Source: Sphingomonas sp. S2M10
GTDB taxonomy: Bacteria; Pseudomonadota; Alphaproteobacteria; Sphingomonadales; Sphingomonadaceae
DNA length: 64,000 nt
Assembly: GCF_012650175.1 (NCBI RefSeq)
Contig: NZ_JAAILI010000006.1
Coordinates: 1-64,000 of the forward strand
Direction: 5' to 3'
Part shown: one piece after another, positions 54,030-62,451 of the stretch
Numbering within the stretch: position 1 is the stretch's first letter
How the letters are laid out: every line of letters starts with the position of its first letter
Translations under genes and position numbers: made by a program
The notes under the pieces: model-generated
The model's database searches: none
The model's input: only the letters and a program-made list of their open reading frames with translations
Told to the model about the DNA's origin: nothing

Positions 54030-56088
54030 AAAACTGGGATGCGCCGTGGCGGCGCTGTGCGTGGCGATGCCTGCCTTCGCGCAGGAGGGCTCACAGGCCG
54101 AGATCGTCGTCACCGGGCGCGGGCTCGACGTGCCGCCGGGCGACGCCGCCTATGATGTGGTGACGATCGACCGCGCGCGGCTGGCCGACACCGCAAGCAA
54201 CCGGATCGAGGACGTGCTGGCGGATGTCGCGGGGCTCGCCCAGTTCCGCCGCTCCACCTCCACCTCGGCGCACCCGACCAGCCAGGGGATCACCCTGCGC
54301 GGGCTGGGCGGCAATGCCTCGAGCCGCGCGCTGCTGCTGCTCGACGGCGTGCCGCAAACCGATCCGTTCGGCGGCTGGGTGCCCTTTCCGGCCTATCTGC
54401 CGGGGCGCCTGGGCGGTATACGGGTGACGCGGGGCGGCGGCAGCGGCTTTGCCGGGCCCGGCGCGCTCGCAGGCACGATCGAGCTGGAGAGCGGCACGCC
54501 GGCCGAGCTGGGCAGGCTGAACGTCGCAGGTTTCTACGGCAGCCGCGACAGTGTCGACGCCAGTGCCGTCGCGGCGGTGCCGGTTAGCGGCGGGTTCTTC
54601 ACGGTCGCCGGGCAATATGGCCGCAGCGACGGCTTCGTGCCGATCGTGCGCCCCGGCAGTGTCGATCGCGCCGCTCCGTATGAACAGGCCAGCCTCGCGC
54701 TGCGGGGCGTCGCGGATCTGGGCGGCGGGACCGAGCTGCAGACGAACCTTTCCGGCTTCACCGATCGACGCGACCGCGGGACCGCCTTCACCGACGTGCT
54801 GAGCAAGGGTGCGGACGCCAGCGTGCGGATGGTTCGCCGCGGCGACGGTCAGGATGGAAAATGGGGCTGGTCGGCGCTCGCCTATCTTCAGGTGCGGCAG
54901 TTCGACAGCGGCTTCGCCAGCATCTCCGCCGCGCGCGACACGGTGAGCCCCGTCGTGCAGCAGCACGTACCCGCGACCGGGCTCGGCGGCCGAGTCGAGA
55001 TTGCCCCGCCGGTCGGCGGAGGCGTGACGCTGCGGCTGGGCGGAGACGTCCGCCGCGTATCCGGGGAGACGCGCGAGCGCTATACCTTCGTCGGCACGAG
55101 TCCGACGCGGCGGCGCGTTGCAGGCGGCGCAAGCCTCACGACCGGCGGCTTCGCCAGTGCCAGCTATGCTGGGGGGGGCTGGACCCTGGACGCCGGCGGC
55201 CGGCTGGATCACTGGACGATCTATGACGGCAGCCTGTTCGAGGCGCCGCTGGCAAATGGTGCCGTGCTCACCGACACGCGCTACGGCAACCGCCATGGCT
55301 GGGAACCGACCGGGCGTCTGGGGGCGGCCTATGCGCTGGGACCGGTCACGCTGCGGGCGGCGGGCTATCGGGGATGGCGACTGCCGGCGCTCAACGAACT
55401 CTACCGCCCGTTCCGCGCCGGGGCGGACGCCACGGCGGCGAATGCGGACCTCGATCCCGAGCGGCTATGGGGTGGCGAAGTCGGCATCGATCTGCGGCCG
55501 GTGCCGGACCTTGTGTTCCGCGCGACCGGCTATTGGAACCGGCTGGACGGCGCGATCGCCAATGTCACGCTGGCGCGCGGCCCGGGCAATTTCCCGGGCG
55601 TGGGTTTCGTCTCGGCGGCCGGCGCCTATCGCCAGCGACAGAATCTGGACGCGGTCGAGGCCAGGGGCCTCGAACTGGACGGGCGGTGGACGATCGGCGC
55701 GTGGAGTCTCGCCGGATCCTGGGCCTATGCCGATCCTCGTGTCCATGCCTCGGGCGCGGCGGTGTCGCTCGACGGGCTGCGCCCTGCGCAGACGCCGCGC
55801 TTCCAGGGATCGGCCACGCTCGCCTGGCGCGCGGCGCTTGCCAACGCCTCCGTCACCGCGCGCTATGCCGGCGCGCGCTTTGAGGACGACCAGAACAGCG
55901 TGCAGCTCGATCCGGCCTGGACGGTCGACGCCACGCTGGGCGTACCGCTGACAGCCGCACTACGGATCGAGGGGCGCGCCGAGAACCTGTTCGATGCCGA
56001 GGTGCAGGCCGGAATCAGCGGCGGCGGGGTGATCGAACGCGCCACACCGCGCACGCTTTGGATCGGGTTGCGCTATGCGATGCGCTGA
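54022..56088 (+). CDS. TonB-dependent receptor
   Basis: A 688-residue outer-membrane receptor: signal peptide (MLEKLGCAVAALCVAMPAFAQ), TonB-box region AEIVVTGRG, plug (about 35-150, ITLRGLGGNASSRALLLLDGVPQTDPFGGWVPF) and a beta-barrel ending in LWIGLRYAMR. The plug is of the short cobalamin/siderophore-like type. ATG lies inside the maiA 3' end (8-base overlap). No ABC transporter or periplasmic partner is nearby, so the ligand is unknown; vitamin B12-like or small organic ligands are possibilities. Confidence 0.9.
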   Translation: MLEKLGCAVAALCVAMPAFAQEGSQAEIVVTGRGLDVPPGDAAYDVVTIDRARLADTASNRIEDVLADVAGLAQFRRSTSTSAHPTSQGITLRGLGGNASSRALLLLDGVPQTDPFGGWVPFPAYLPGRLGGIRVTRGGGSGFAGPGALAGTIELESGTPAELGRLNVAGFYGSRDSVDASAVAAVPVSGGFFTVAGQYGRSDGFVPIVRPGSVDRAAPYEQASLALRGVADLGGGTELQTNLSGFTDRRDRGTAFTDVLSKGADASVRMVRRGDGQDGKWGWSALAYLQVRQFDSGFASISAARDTVSPVVQQHVPATGLGGRVEIAPPVGGGVTLRLGGDVRRVSGETRERYTFVGTSPTRRRVAGGASLTTGGFASASYAGGGWTLDAGGRLDHWTIYDGSLFEAPLANGAVLTDTRYGNRHGWEPTGRLGAAYALGPVTLRAAGYRGWRLPALNELYRPFRAGADATAANADLDPERLWGGEVGIDLRPVPDLVFRATGYWNRLDGAIANVTLARGPGNFPGVGFVSAAGAYRQRQNLDAVEARGLELDGRWTIGAWSLAGSWAYADPRVHASGAAVSLDGLRPAQTPRFQGSATLAWRAALANASVTARYAGARFEDDQNSVQLDPAWTVDATLGVPLTAALRIEGRAENLFDAEVQAGISGGGVIERATPRTLWIGLRYAMR

Positions 56089-56121
56089 CGCGCGCTCCGT
56101 GCGCACCCGGTGCACATACTT

Positions 56122-56150
56122 GCGATTTGCCTTTCTAACGCCCAAATCGC
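56122..56150. promoter_or_regulatory. Palindrome upstream of the envelope cluster
   Basis: GCGATTTG (56122-56129) and CAAATCGC (56143-56150) are exact reverse complements with a 13-base spacer that is AT-rich (ctttctaac). It lies in the gap between the receptor stop and the membrane-protein gene, and may be an operator or a weak hairpin; there is no following T-run. Confidence 0.4.
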
Positions 56151-56308
56151 TGCCGGAATAAACCGCAATGTGCTGGGAAACAGCCTGACGTCGCGCGACG
56201 CGCCGGAGAGCCGGGAACGCCGATCCGCGGAAGAGTGAGATTGTTTCGGTCTTGTCGGTGGCGCTTTTGGATGGATTGAACAGGCAGGCTGGGGACGCTC
56301 CGGTGAAC

Positions 56309-57223
56309 ATGCGCATGGCCGAAGCGGCGATTCCCGCTGCACCCGATCTCGCCGGGCTGGAGCCTGTCGAGAAGATCAAGCGCCGCTGGCCGATGTGGCT
56401 CGGCGGCGCCCTGACGCTGCTGATGGTGGTGGGGCTTGCGCGCGAGCTGTTCGGCGGCGGCGTCGACAAGCTCGTGATGCCCGCCGACCCGCGCTTCTAC
56501 GTCGTCTTCCTCTTCTACTACATCTGCTCGCCGACCTTCGATTTTCTCATCTTCCGCAAATTGTGGCGCATTCCGCTCGACGGGATGATCGCGCTCCACA
56601 AGAAGCGAATCGCGAACGAGGTGCTGCTCGGCTATTCGGGCGAGGCCTATTTCTACGCGTGGGCACGCCAGCGCACGCAGATGGTGGCTGCCCCGTTCGG
56701 CGCCGTGAAGGACGTTACGATTCTATCCGCCATCGCCGGCAACGCGATGACGCTGGCGGTGGTGGCGCTGGCGCTGCCCTTCGGCATCGATCTGCTGAAA
56801 CCCGCCGAGTTCAACACGCTGATGGGCTCGATCGCGGTGATCTTCGCGATGTCGCTGCCTTTCCTGATCTTTTCCAAGCGTGTGTTTTCGCTGCCGCGCG
56901 GGCAGCTGTGGTGGGTGTTCGGCATCCACTGCGTGCGCATCATCGCCAGCTCGGTGCTGATCGCCTTTGCCTGGCATTTCGCGATGCCGCAGGTCTCGAT
57001 CGGCATCTGGCTGCTGCTCTCGGCCGGCCGGCTGCTCGCCTGGCGCCTCCCGCTGGTTCCGAACAAGGAGCTGCTCTTCGCCAGCTTCGCGATCATGATC
57101 ATCGGCCAGGGCGAGGCACTGTCCGAACTGATGGCGTTGATCGCGGGCCTGTCGCTGGTCGCCCACATGATCCTGTTCGCGGGCTTCGGCCTGCACGCAC
57201 TGCTCACGAGGAAAACCGCATGA
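56309..57223 (+). CDS. Polytopic membrane protein of unknown function
   Basis: A 304-residue inner-membrane protein with about eight hydrophobic segments (for example WLGGALTLLMVVGLARELF, YVVFLFYYICSPTFDFLIF, SIAVIFAMSLPFLIFS, LFASFAIMIIGQGEAL). The cytoplasmic or periplasmic loop between helices contains LHKKRIANEVLLGYSGEAYFYAWARQR. I do not recognise a family with certainty; the layout is reminiscent of flippase or lipid-modifying proteins. Start is uncertain: TTG 56252, GTG 56303 or ATG 56309. Its stop overlaps the DUF2141 start (ATGA), and it is the first gene of an envelope cluster. Confidence 0.78.
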   Translation: MRMAEAAIPAAPDLAGLEPVEKIKRRWPMWLGGALTLLMVVGLARELFGGGVDKLVMPADPRFYVVFLFYYICSPTFDFLIFRKLWRIPLDGMIALHKKRIANEVLLGYSGEAYFYAWARQRTQMVAAPFGAVKDVTILSAIAGNAMTLAVVALALPFGIDLLKPAEFNTLMGSIAVIFAMSLPFLIFSKRVFSLPRGQLWWVFGIHCVRIIASSVLIAFAWHFAMPQVSIGIWLLLSAGRLLAWRLPLVPNKELLFASFAIMIIGQGEALSELMALIAGLSLVAHMILFAGFGLHALLTRKTA

Positions 57224-57738
57224 ACCGCTCCGCCCTTTTCGTCGCGACCGTGCTTGCCGCCACCACCGCGCACGGCGCGTCGGCGCAGGTGCTCGGCGAG
57301 GATGCCGCCGCCTGCACCGGCGGACGCGGCCCCGCGATCCAGGTCGAGGTCAGCGGCCTCAAGGATCGTGCCGGCCGGCTGAAGCTGGAACTCTATCCGG
57401 CGACCGAGGAGGATTTCCTCAAGGACGACCGCGATCTGGCGAAGGAAGGCAAGACCTTCCGCCGCGTCTGGGCCAACACGCCGCCTTCGGGTGCGGTAAT
57501 GATGTGCATCCGGGTGCCGGCGCCGGGCACCTATGCCCTGCTGTTCACCCATGATCGCGACGGCAAGAACAAGTTCGATTTCTGGTCCGATGGCGCTGGC
57601 TTTCCGTCGAACCAGCGGCTGGGCCGCAGCCGTCCCAAGCTGCGTCAGGCGATCGTGAACGTCGGAAACGGCGTGACCGACGTGAACATTCGTGCGCAAT
57701 ATCTGCGCGGGCTCGGGGGCTTCGGCCCGCTCAACTAA
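57220..57738 (+). CDS. DUF2141 periplasmic protein
   Basis: A 172-residue exported protein with signal peptide (MNRSALFVATVLAATTAHGASAQ) and a DUF2141 beta-sandwich: IQVEVSGLKDRAGRLKLELYPA, MMCIRVPAPGTYALLFTHDRDGKNKFDFWSDGAGFPSN. The DRDGKNKFD stretch resembles a calcium loop. Members have no established function. It sits between the membrane protein and the glycosyltransferase with overlap and a nine-base gap, so it is part of their operon. Confidence 0.86.
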   Translation: MNRSALFVATVLAATTAHGASAQVLGEDAAACTGGRGPAIQVEVSGLKDRAGRLKLELYPATEEDFLKDDRDLAKEGKTFRRVWANTPPSGAVMMCIRVPAPGTYALLFTHDRDGKNKFDFWSDGAGFPSNQRLGRSRPKLRQAIVNVGNGVTDVNIRAQYLRGLGGFGPLN

Positions 57739-57747
57739 AGGCTCTGC

Positions 57748-58947
57748 ATGCGCATCGTCGACGTCAACGAATTCTACTCGCCCACCGGTGGCGGGGTGCG
57801 CACCTATCTGGACCGCAAGATGGGCCTGATGGCCGATCTGGGGCATGAGCTGATCGTCGTCGCGCCCGGGGCCGAGACCTCGGTAGAGGAGCGGCCCGGC
57901 GGCGGGGCGATCCACTGGATCAAGGCGCCGCCGCTGCTGCTCGATCGCAACTATCGCATCTTCGTGAAGGACGAGCCGGTCTGGACCGCGCTCGACCGGC
58001 TGAAGCCCGACATCGTCGAGAACAGCTCGCCCTGGCTGCCGGCCTGGACGGTGGGACGCTGGCAGGGCGATGCGCTGAAGGTCTATTTCGCCCATGGCGA
58101 TCTGGTCGGCACCTATCCGCAGCGCTGGCTGGACAGCGTGGCGACGCCGCTGCAGGTGGAGCAGGCGTTCGGCTGGTACACGCGCTACATGGCGCGGTTT
58201 CTCAGCCATTATGATGCGTTCGTCACCAACGGCCCGGCGCTGGCCAAGCGTTTCGAGCGGCGCGGGCTCAAGGTAGATGCCTCGGTGCCGCTGGGAATCG
58301 ATCGCGGCTGGTTCTCGCCGGACCTGCGCGACGAGAAACTGCGGGTGTCGCTGCTCGCCCGGCTGGGGCTGCCGCCCGAGGGGCATCTGCTGCTCGGCCT
58401 GGGCCGCCATCACAAGGAGAAGCGCTGGCCCCTCGTCATCGAGGCGGTGGAGGCCGCGGCGAACGACCTGCCGGTGGGGCTGATGCTGCTCGGCGACGGG
58501 CCGCAGCGGCACCAATTGGAGGGACTGATCGCCGGCAGCCCGCACATCCGCATCTTCCGCCCGGTCTATGACCGGCTGCGGCTGTCGCGCATCATGGCGA
58601 GCTGCGATGGCCTGATCCACGGATCGGATGCGGAGCCGTTCGGGCTGGTGGCGTGGGAAGCGCTGGCGTCCGGGCTGCCGCTGATCGGGCCCGACGAGGG
58701 CGGTTTCGCCGAGATCGCCGATCCGCTGTTCGCGGAGACCTATGCCGCCCGCAACACGCTGTCCGCCGCCGCCGCCATCCGCCGGCTGTTCGCGCGCGAC
58801 CAGACGATCCTGCGGCATGCGGCGCGGGTCGGCGCCGCGAAGGTGCGCAGCGACGCCGATCACGCCGCCGCGCTGATGGACTATTATGCCGGTCTGCTCG
58901 CCGCCCGCCGGGGCGGGACCGCCGCCGAGATCGCCGGCGCGGCGTAG
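57748..58947 (+). CDS. GT4-family glycosyltransferase
   Basis: A 399-residue GT-B fold enzyme. The N-terminal Rossmann half starts MRIVDVNEFYSPTGGGVRTYLDRK; the C-terminal half has LLGLGRHHKEKRWPLVIEAV, LMLLGDGPQRHQLEGLIA and the donor-site HGSDAEPFGLVAWEALASGLPLIGPDEGG with the E-x7-E pattern. Likely transfers a sugar from a nucleotide donor to a lipid or glycan. Its last 64 bases overlap the opposite-strand GT39 gene tail to tail. Confidence 0.92.
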   Translation: MRIVDVNEFYSPTGGGVRTYLDRKMGLMADLGHELIVVAPGAETSVEERPGGGAIHWIKAPPLLLDRNYRIFVKDEPVWTALDRLKPDIVENSSPWLPAWTVGRWQGDALKVYFAHGDLVGTYPQRWLDSVATPLQVEQAFGWYTRYMARFLSHYDAFVTNGPALAKRFERRGLKVDASVPLGIDRGWFSPDLRDEKLRVSLLARLGLPPEGHLLLGLGRHHKEKRWPLVIEAVEAAANDLPVGLMLLGDGPQRHQLEGLIAGSPHIRIFRPVYDRLRLSRIMASCDGLIHGSDAEPFGLVAWEALASGLPLIGPDEGGFAEIADPLFAETYAARNTLSAAAAIRRLFARDQTILRHAARVGAAKVRSDADHAAALMDYYAGLLAARRGGTAAEIAGAA

Positions 58948-60431
58948 ACGGTGGTCGGCACGGTGCCGATCAGATAGGTGCCGCGCACGTCATAGCCCAG
59001 CCGGTGCAGATAGTGCTGGACCCGCGCCCGCACCGCCGGTCGCTCGCCGCGGAACGGCGTGCGCATCACCACCACCGCGGGCCGCTGCGCGAAGATTCGG
59101 TCGACCTCGGCGATCTGGTCTATGCCCAGCGCGCCATCCTCGCGTTCGCGCGAGAGGTGGTCGGGGAACAACCAGGGGCTGAGCGAACAGCGCTCCGTCG
59201 CGCCGTAGAGCATCGAGTTGCCCGAATGCACGTACAGGCAGCCGCTGCCATGGCCGATTCCGTCTGCGATCGCCGCCAGTTGCGCCGCGTTGCCGCGCTT
59301 GGATTGCGCCACGACCACGCAGAGCGTTCCCGCGACCAGCGCCACCGCCAGGAGCGCGGGTGCCGCCACGCGGCGGGCGCGGCGGTCGTGCGCGAAGGTC
59401 GCGGCGCAGCACAGGCTGGCGGGCACCAGTGCCGGCAGCGCGTAATGCGGATACCAGGAACCGAAGACGAGCAGCCCGACCATCGCGGCGATCAGCCAGC
59501 CGAGCAGCAGGTGGGCGCCGGGCGTGACCGCGCGTTCCCGCCGCATCCGCGCCCAGCCGAGGCCGCTCAGCACCAGCAGCGGCGCCAGCGGCACCATCAC
59601 TTCAAAAAAGGCGCCGACCAGATCGATGAACGGATCGCCGCGCCGATCGAGAATCGAACCGAAATTGGCATAGGCCCAGGCGTCGAAATGGCCCAGCCAG
59701 GCATAGACGGCCGCAGCCAGCAACGTGGGGAGCATCGCCATACCGGCATAGCCCAGCCCTCGTCGCGCGACGTGCTGCAACCCGGCGCCCAGGACCGCCT
59801 CCCGGCGGAGCAGCCACAGGCCGAGGAACAGACCCTCGAACAGCACCGTGTATTTTACCTGCAGGGCCATGCCGACCAGCAGCATCGCCAGCAGGTTGCG
59901 GCCGATGCGGACGGGGTCGCTGTCGCGGTCTTCCGCGCGCGGCAGCAGCAGCGCGACGGCCCCGATCGTGAGCAGGTTGTAGAAGATCGGCGCCTGCCCG
60001 CCCTGGCCGTCCACCACGTTCAGCATGAGGATGTAGAGCAGCGCGGCGGGAAGCGCGCCGGCGCTCCAGCCGACGCGATCGGCGATCCGGGCGATCATGC
60101 CCGCGGTCAGCACCACACAGGCCAGCGCCATCAGCTGATAGGCGAGGATTCCCCAGGGCATCCCCAGCGCGGCGGCCGGCAGGTACAGCAGGAACAGGCC
60201 GATGGGCTTGCGGTCCCAGATATCGACGAAGGGCAGCGCGCCGTGCAGCATGCGCTGGGCGGTGACCCAGTAGAATTGCTCGTCCACTGCCACCAGCGGA
60301 TTGCCGAAGGTGACGGCGCGGACCGCGATGGCGGTGGCGACCAGAACCAGCCAGCGCGGCAGCGCGGCGGCGGTCGCGCCGATCCCTGCCGTCGGCGCGT
60401 CGATCGCGATCGGTGCGATGCGCGTCGCCAT
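58884..60431 (-). CDS. GT39/ArnT-like polytopic glycosyltransferase
   Basis: A 515-residue membrane protein with about 11 helices and a C-terminal periplasmic domain (about 400-515). The first periplasmic loop has VAVDEQFYWVTAQRMLHGALPFVDIWDRKPIG with the acidic DE motif of dolichyl-phosphate-mannose/ArnT-type transferases, which use polyprenyl-phosphate sugars. FGSWYPHYALPALVPA is in a later loop. It probably glycosylates an envelope lipid or protein. It converges on the GT4 gene, with a 64-base antisense overlap. Confidence 0.85.
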   Translation of the reverse strand: MATRIAPIAIDAPTAGIGATAAALPRWLVLVATAIAVRAVTFGNPLVAVDEQFYWVTAQRMLHGALPFVDIWDRKPIGLFLLYLPAAALGMPWGILAYQLMALACVVLTAGMIARIADRVGWSAGALPAALLYILMLNVVDGQGGQAPIFYNLLTIGAVALLLPRAEDRDSDPVRIGRNLLAMLLVGMALQVKYTVLFEGLFLGLWLLRREAVLGAGLQHVARRGLGYAGMAMLPTLLAAAVYAWLGHFDAWAYANFGSILDRRGDPFIDLVGAFFEVMVPLAPLLVLSGLGWARMRRERAVTPGAHLLLGWLIAAMVGLLVFGSWYPHYALPALVPASLCCAATFAHDRRARRVAAPALLAVALVAGTLCVVVAQSKRGNAAQLAAIADGIGHGSGCLYVHSGNSMLYGATERCSLSPWLFPDHLSREREDGALGIDQIAEVDRIFAQRPAVVVMRTPFRGERPAVRARVQHYLHRLGYDVRGTYLIGTVPTTVYAAPAISAAVPPRRAASRPA

Positions 60432-60699
60432 CAGCGCGCCGTGCCTCGTTCAATGCCCTGTGGTGCCGCGCGGTCGCAACGGTGCGGCCGGGCCGTGCCC
60501 GGCGCAGTTCGAGATAGCTTCACGTACGCCTTCGTCTCTCTGCGGCCGGCGGGTATCCCGTCCGGCAGGTGCGTTCCCCCATTTGCCAACGCCCCAAACG
60601 CCGATTCGGCTCTTTGCCTAGCCCAGCTTCGGCCGGCTGTCACGAACACGACACCAATGCGGGGCAGGTAGCGGCGGACCGAAAAAGGGACGCGACCAG

Positions 60700-62319
60700 A
60701 TGAATTGCCGTATCGACCGCCGCGCGCTGCTGCTCACCGGAACGCTTGGGCTGGGTGCGCTTGCGCTGCCTGGCGTCGCGCTCGCCCAGGCGGCCGCCCG
60801 CGGCTTCACCCATTCGGTGGCGAGCGGCGAGCCCGGTGCGGACACGATGCTGCTGTGGACGCGCTACGTTCCCGCCGATCGCGGCGCGGTGAAGCTGCGC
60901 GCGCAGATCGCCACCAGCGCCGACTTCACCCGCATCATCGCCGAAGGCGAGCAGATCACCGGTCCGTGGCGCGACCATACCGCCAAGGTGACGCTGGCGG
61001 GCCTTTCGCCCGACACGCGCTATTTCTACCGCTTCGTGGCGCCGGACGGCAGCTTCTCGCCGGTGGGGCGCACCAAGACGCTGCCGCTGGGCGACGCGCG
61101 CCGCTTCGGGATCGCGATCTTCTCCTGCTCGAACCTGCCGTTCGGCTATTTCAACGCCTATGGCCACGCCGCGGCGCGCGACGATATCGACCTGTGGGTG
61201 CATCTCGGCGACTATCTCTACGAGTACAAGCAGGGTGGCTATGCCCCCGCCGGCGGCCCGATCGGCGGACGCTTGCCCGAGCCGGCCGGCGAGATGATCC
61301 ACCTCGCCGATTACCGCCTGCGCTATGCCAGCTACCGCGCGGACCCCGATCTGCAGGCGCTGCATGCCGCAAAGCCGATGCTGGTCCAGTGGGACGATCA
61401 CGAGAGCGCCAACGACAGCTGGGAAGGCGGTGCCGAAAATCATCAGGCCGATGAAGGCGATTGGAGCGCCCGCAAGGCGGCGGCGATGCAGGTGTTCCGC
61501 GAGTGGATGCCAGTCTCCGAGACCCCCTGGGGCAGCTACGAGATCGGCACGCTGGCGACGTTCTTCCGCACCGAAAGCCGGCTGCTGGCGCGCAGCGAGC
61601 AGCCCGATGTCGCGCCGCTGTTCAAGGCCGCCGACCCGGTAAAGGCGCTCACCGCCTTCCGCGACGGCCCGTGGCACGACCCGGCGGCAACCATGCTCGG
61701 CAGCGAGCAGGAAGTGTGGCTCGACCATGCGATGCGCCGCTCGGTGCAGGCGGGGCAGCGCTGGCAGGTCGTCGGCTTCGGCACGATCCTGGGCAACCTG
61801 ACGACGCCCGCCGAGGCGATGAGCTGGCTGGCGCCGGACGCGGATCCGCGCGCCAAGGCCTATGTCCAGGCCGGCGTGCTGGCGGGCAGGCTGGGCCTGC
61901 CGCTCGGCTATGACAGCTGGGGCGGCTATCCGGCGGCGCGTGCGCGGTTCCTGAAGTCCTCGCAGGCCATGGGCGCCAATCTGCTGGTGGTGTGCGGCGA
62001 CAGCCACAATGCCTGGACGTTCGACCTCGCCCAGGACGGCAAGGCGGCGGGCGTCGAGTTCGCCGGGCACGCTGTGACCTCACCGGGCTTCGAGAGCGCG
62101 CTGAAGCTCGATCCGAAGGTTGTTGCCGCCGGGATGGTGAAGGCCAATCCCGAGCTGAAATGGTGCGACACCAGCCGCCGCGGGTACATGGCGCTGACCC
62201 TCACCCCGGACCAGGCGCGCAACGATTGGGTGTTCGTGGATACGATCACCGAACGCAGCCTCAAGGCGAGCATCGGGCATAGCGCGACGGTGCAGCGCGG
62301 CCGGAACGTGATGGGGTGA
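60700..62319 (+). CDS. phoD: Alkaline phosphatase D family phosphodiesterase/phosphatase
   Basis: A 539-residue exported phosphatase. The N-terminus NCRIDRRALLLTGTLGLGALALPGVALAQ is Tat-like (DRRALLL, one Arg pair). An N-terminal beta-sandwich (about 35-135) is followed by the metallophosphoesterase core: VHLGDYLYEYKQGGY (metal Asp), LVQWDDHESANDSWEGG (Asp/His), LVVCGDSHNAWTFDL near the C-terminus. PhoD enzymes use Fe/Ca and release phosphate from phosphodiesters and monoesters. Single gene; a clear PHO box was not found. Confidence 0.92.
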   Translation: MNCRIDRRALLLTGTLGLGALALPGVALAQAAARGFTHSVASGEPGADTMLLWTRYVPADRGAVKLRAQIATSADFTRIIAEGEQITGPWRDHTAKVTLAGLSPDTRYFYRFVAPDGSFSPVGRTKTLPLGDARRFGIAIFSCSNLPFGYFNAYGHAAARDDIDLWVHLGDYLYEYKQGGYAPAGGPIGGRLPEPAGEMIHLADYRLRYASYRADPDLQALHAAKPMLVQWDDHESANDSWEGGAENHQADEGDWSARKAAAMQVFREWMPVSETPWGSYEIGTLATFFRTESRLLARSEQPDVAPLFKAADPVKALTAFRDGPWHDPAATMLGSEQEVWLDHAMRRSVQAGQRWQVVGFGTILGNLTTPAEAMSWLAPDADPRAKAYVQAGVLAGRLGLPLGYDSWGGYPAARARFLKSSQAMGANLLVVCGDSHNAWTFDLAQDGKAAGVEFAGHAVTSPGFESALKLDPKVVAAGMVKANPELKWCDTSRRGYMALTLTPDQARNDWVFVDTITERSLKASIGHSATVQRGRNVMG

Positions 62320-62340
62320 TGCGTGTCACCCTCACCCTCC

Positions 62341-62420
62341 CCACCGCCTTTGGCGGTGGGCCCCCTCCCTCTCCCAAAGGGAGAGGGCGCTAATTCCCTC
62401 TCCCTTTGGGAGAGGGAGGG
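62341..62420. repeat. Inverted-repeat hairpins between convergent phoD and ubiB
   Basis: CCACCGCC-TTT-GGCGGTGG at 62341-62359, then a 25-bp perfect inverted pair (62363-62387 and 62396-62420), each arm itself a CCCTCTCCC/GGGAGAGGG hairpin. They sit at the tail-to-tail junction of phoD and ubiB and can serve as a bidirectional terminator. The form is that of dispersed REP-like units. Confidence 0.65.
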
Positions 62421-62451
62421 AGGCGCGAAGCGCCGGAAGAGTGAGGGCGGC

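Noticed and set aside
60640..60690. PHO box upstream of phoD (CTGTCACGAACACGACAC)
   Set aside because: Only the first half resembles a PhoB repeat; the second is too divergent and spacing could not be matched to a direct repeat.
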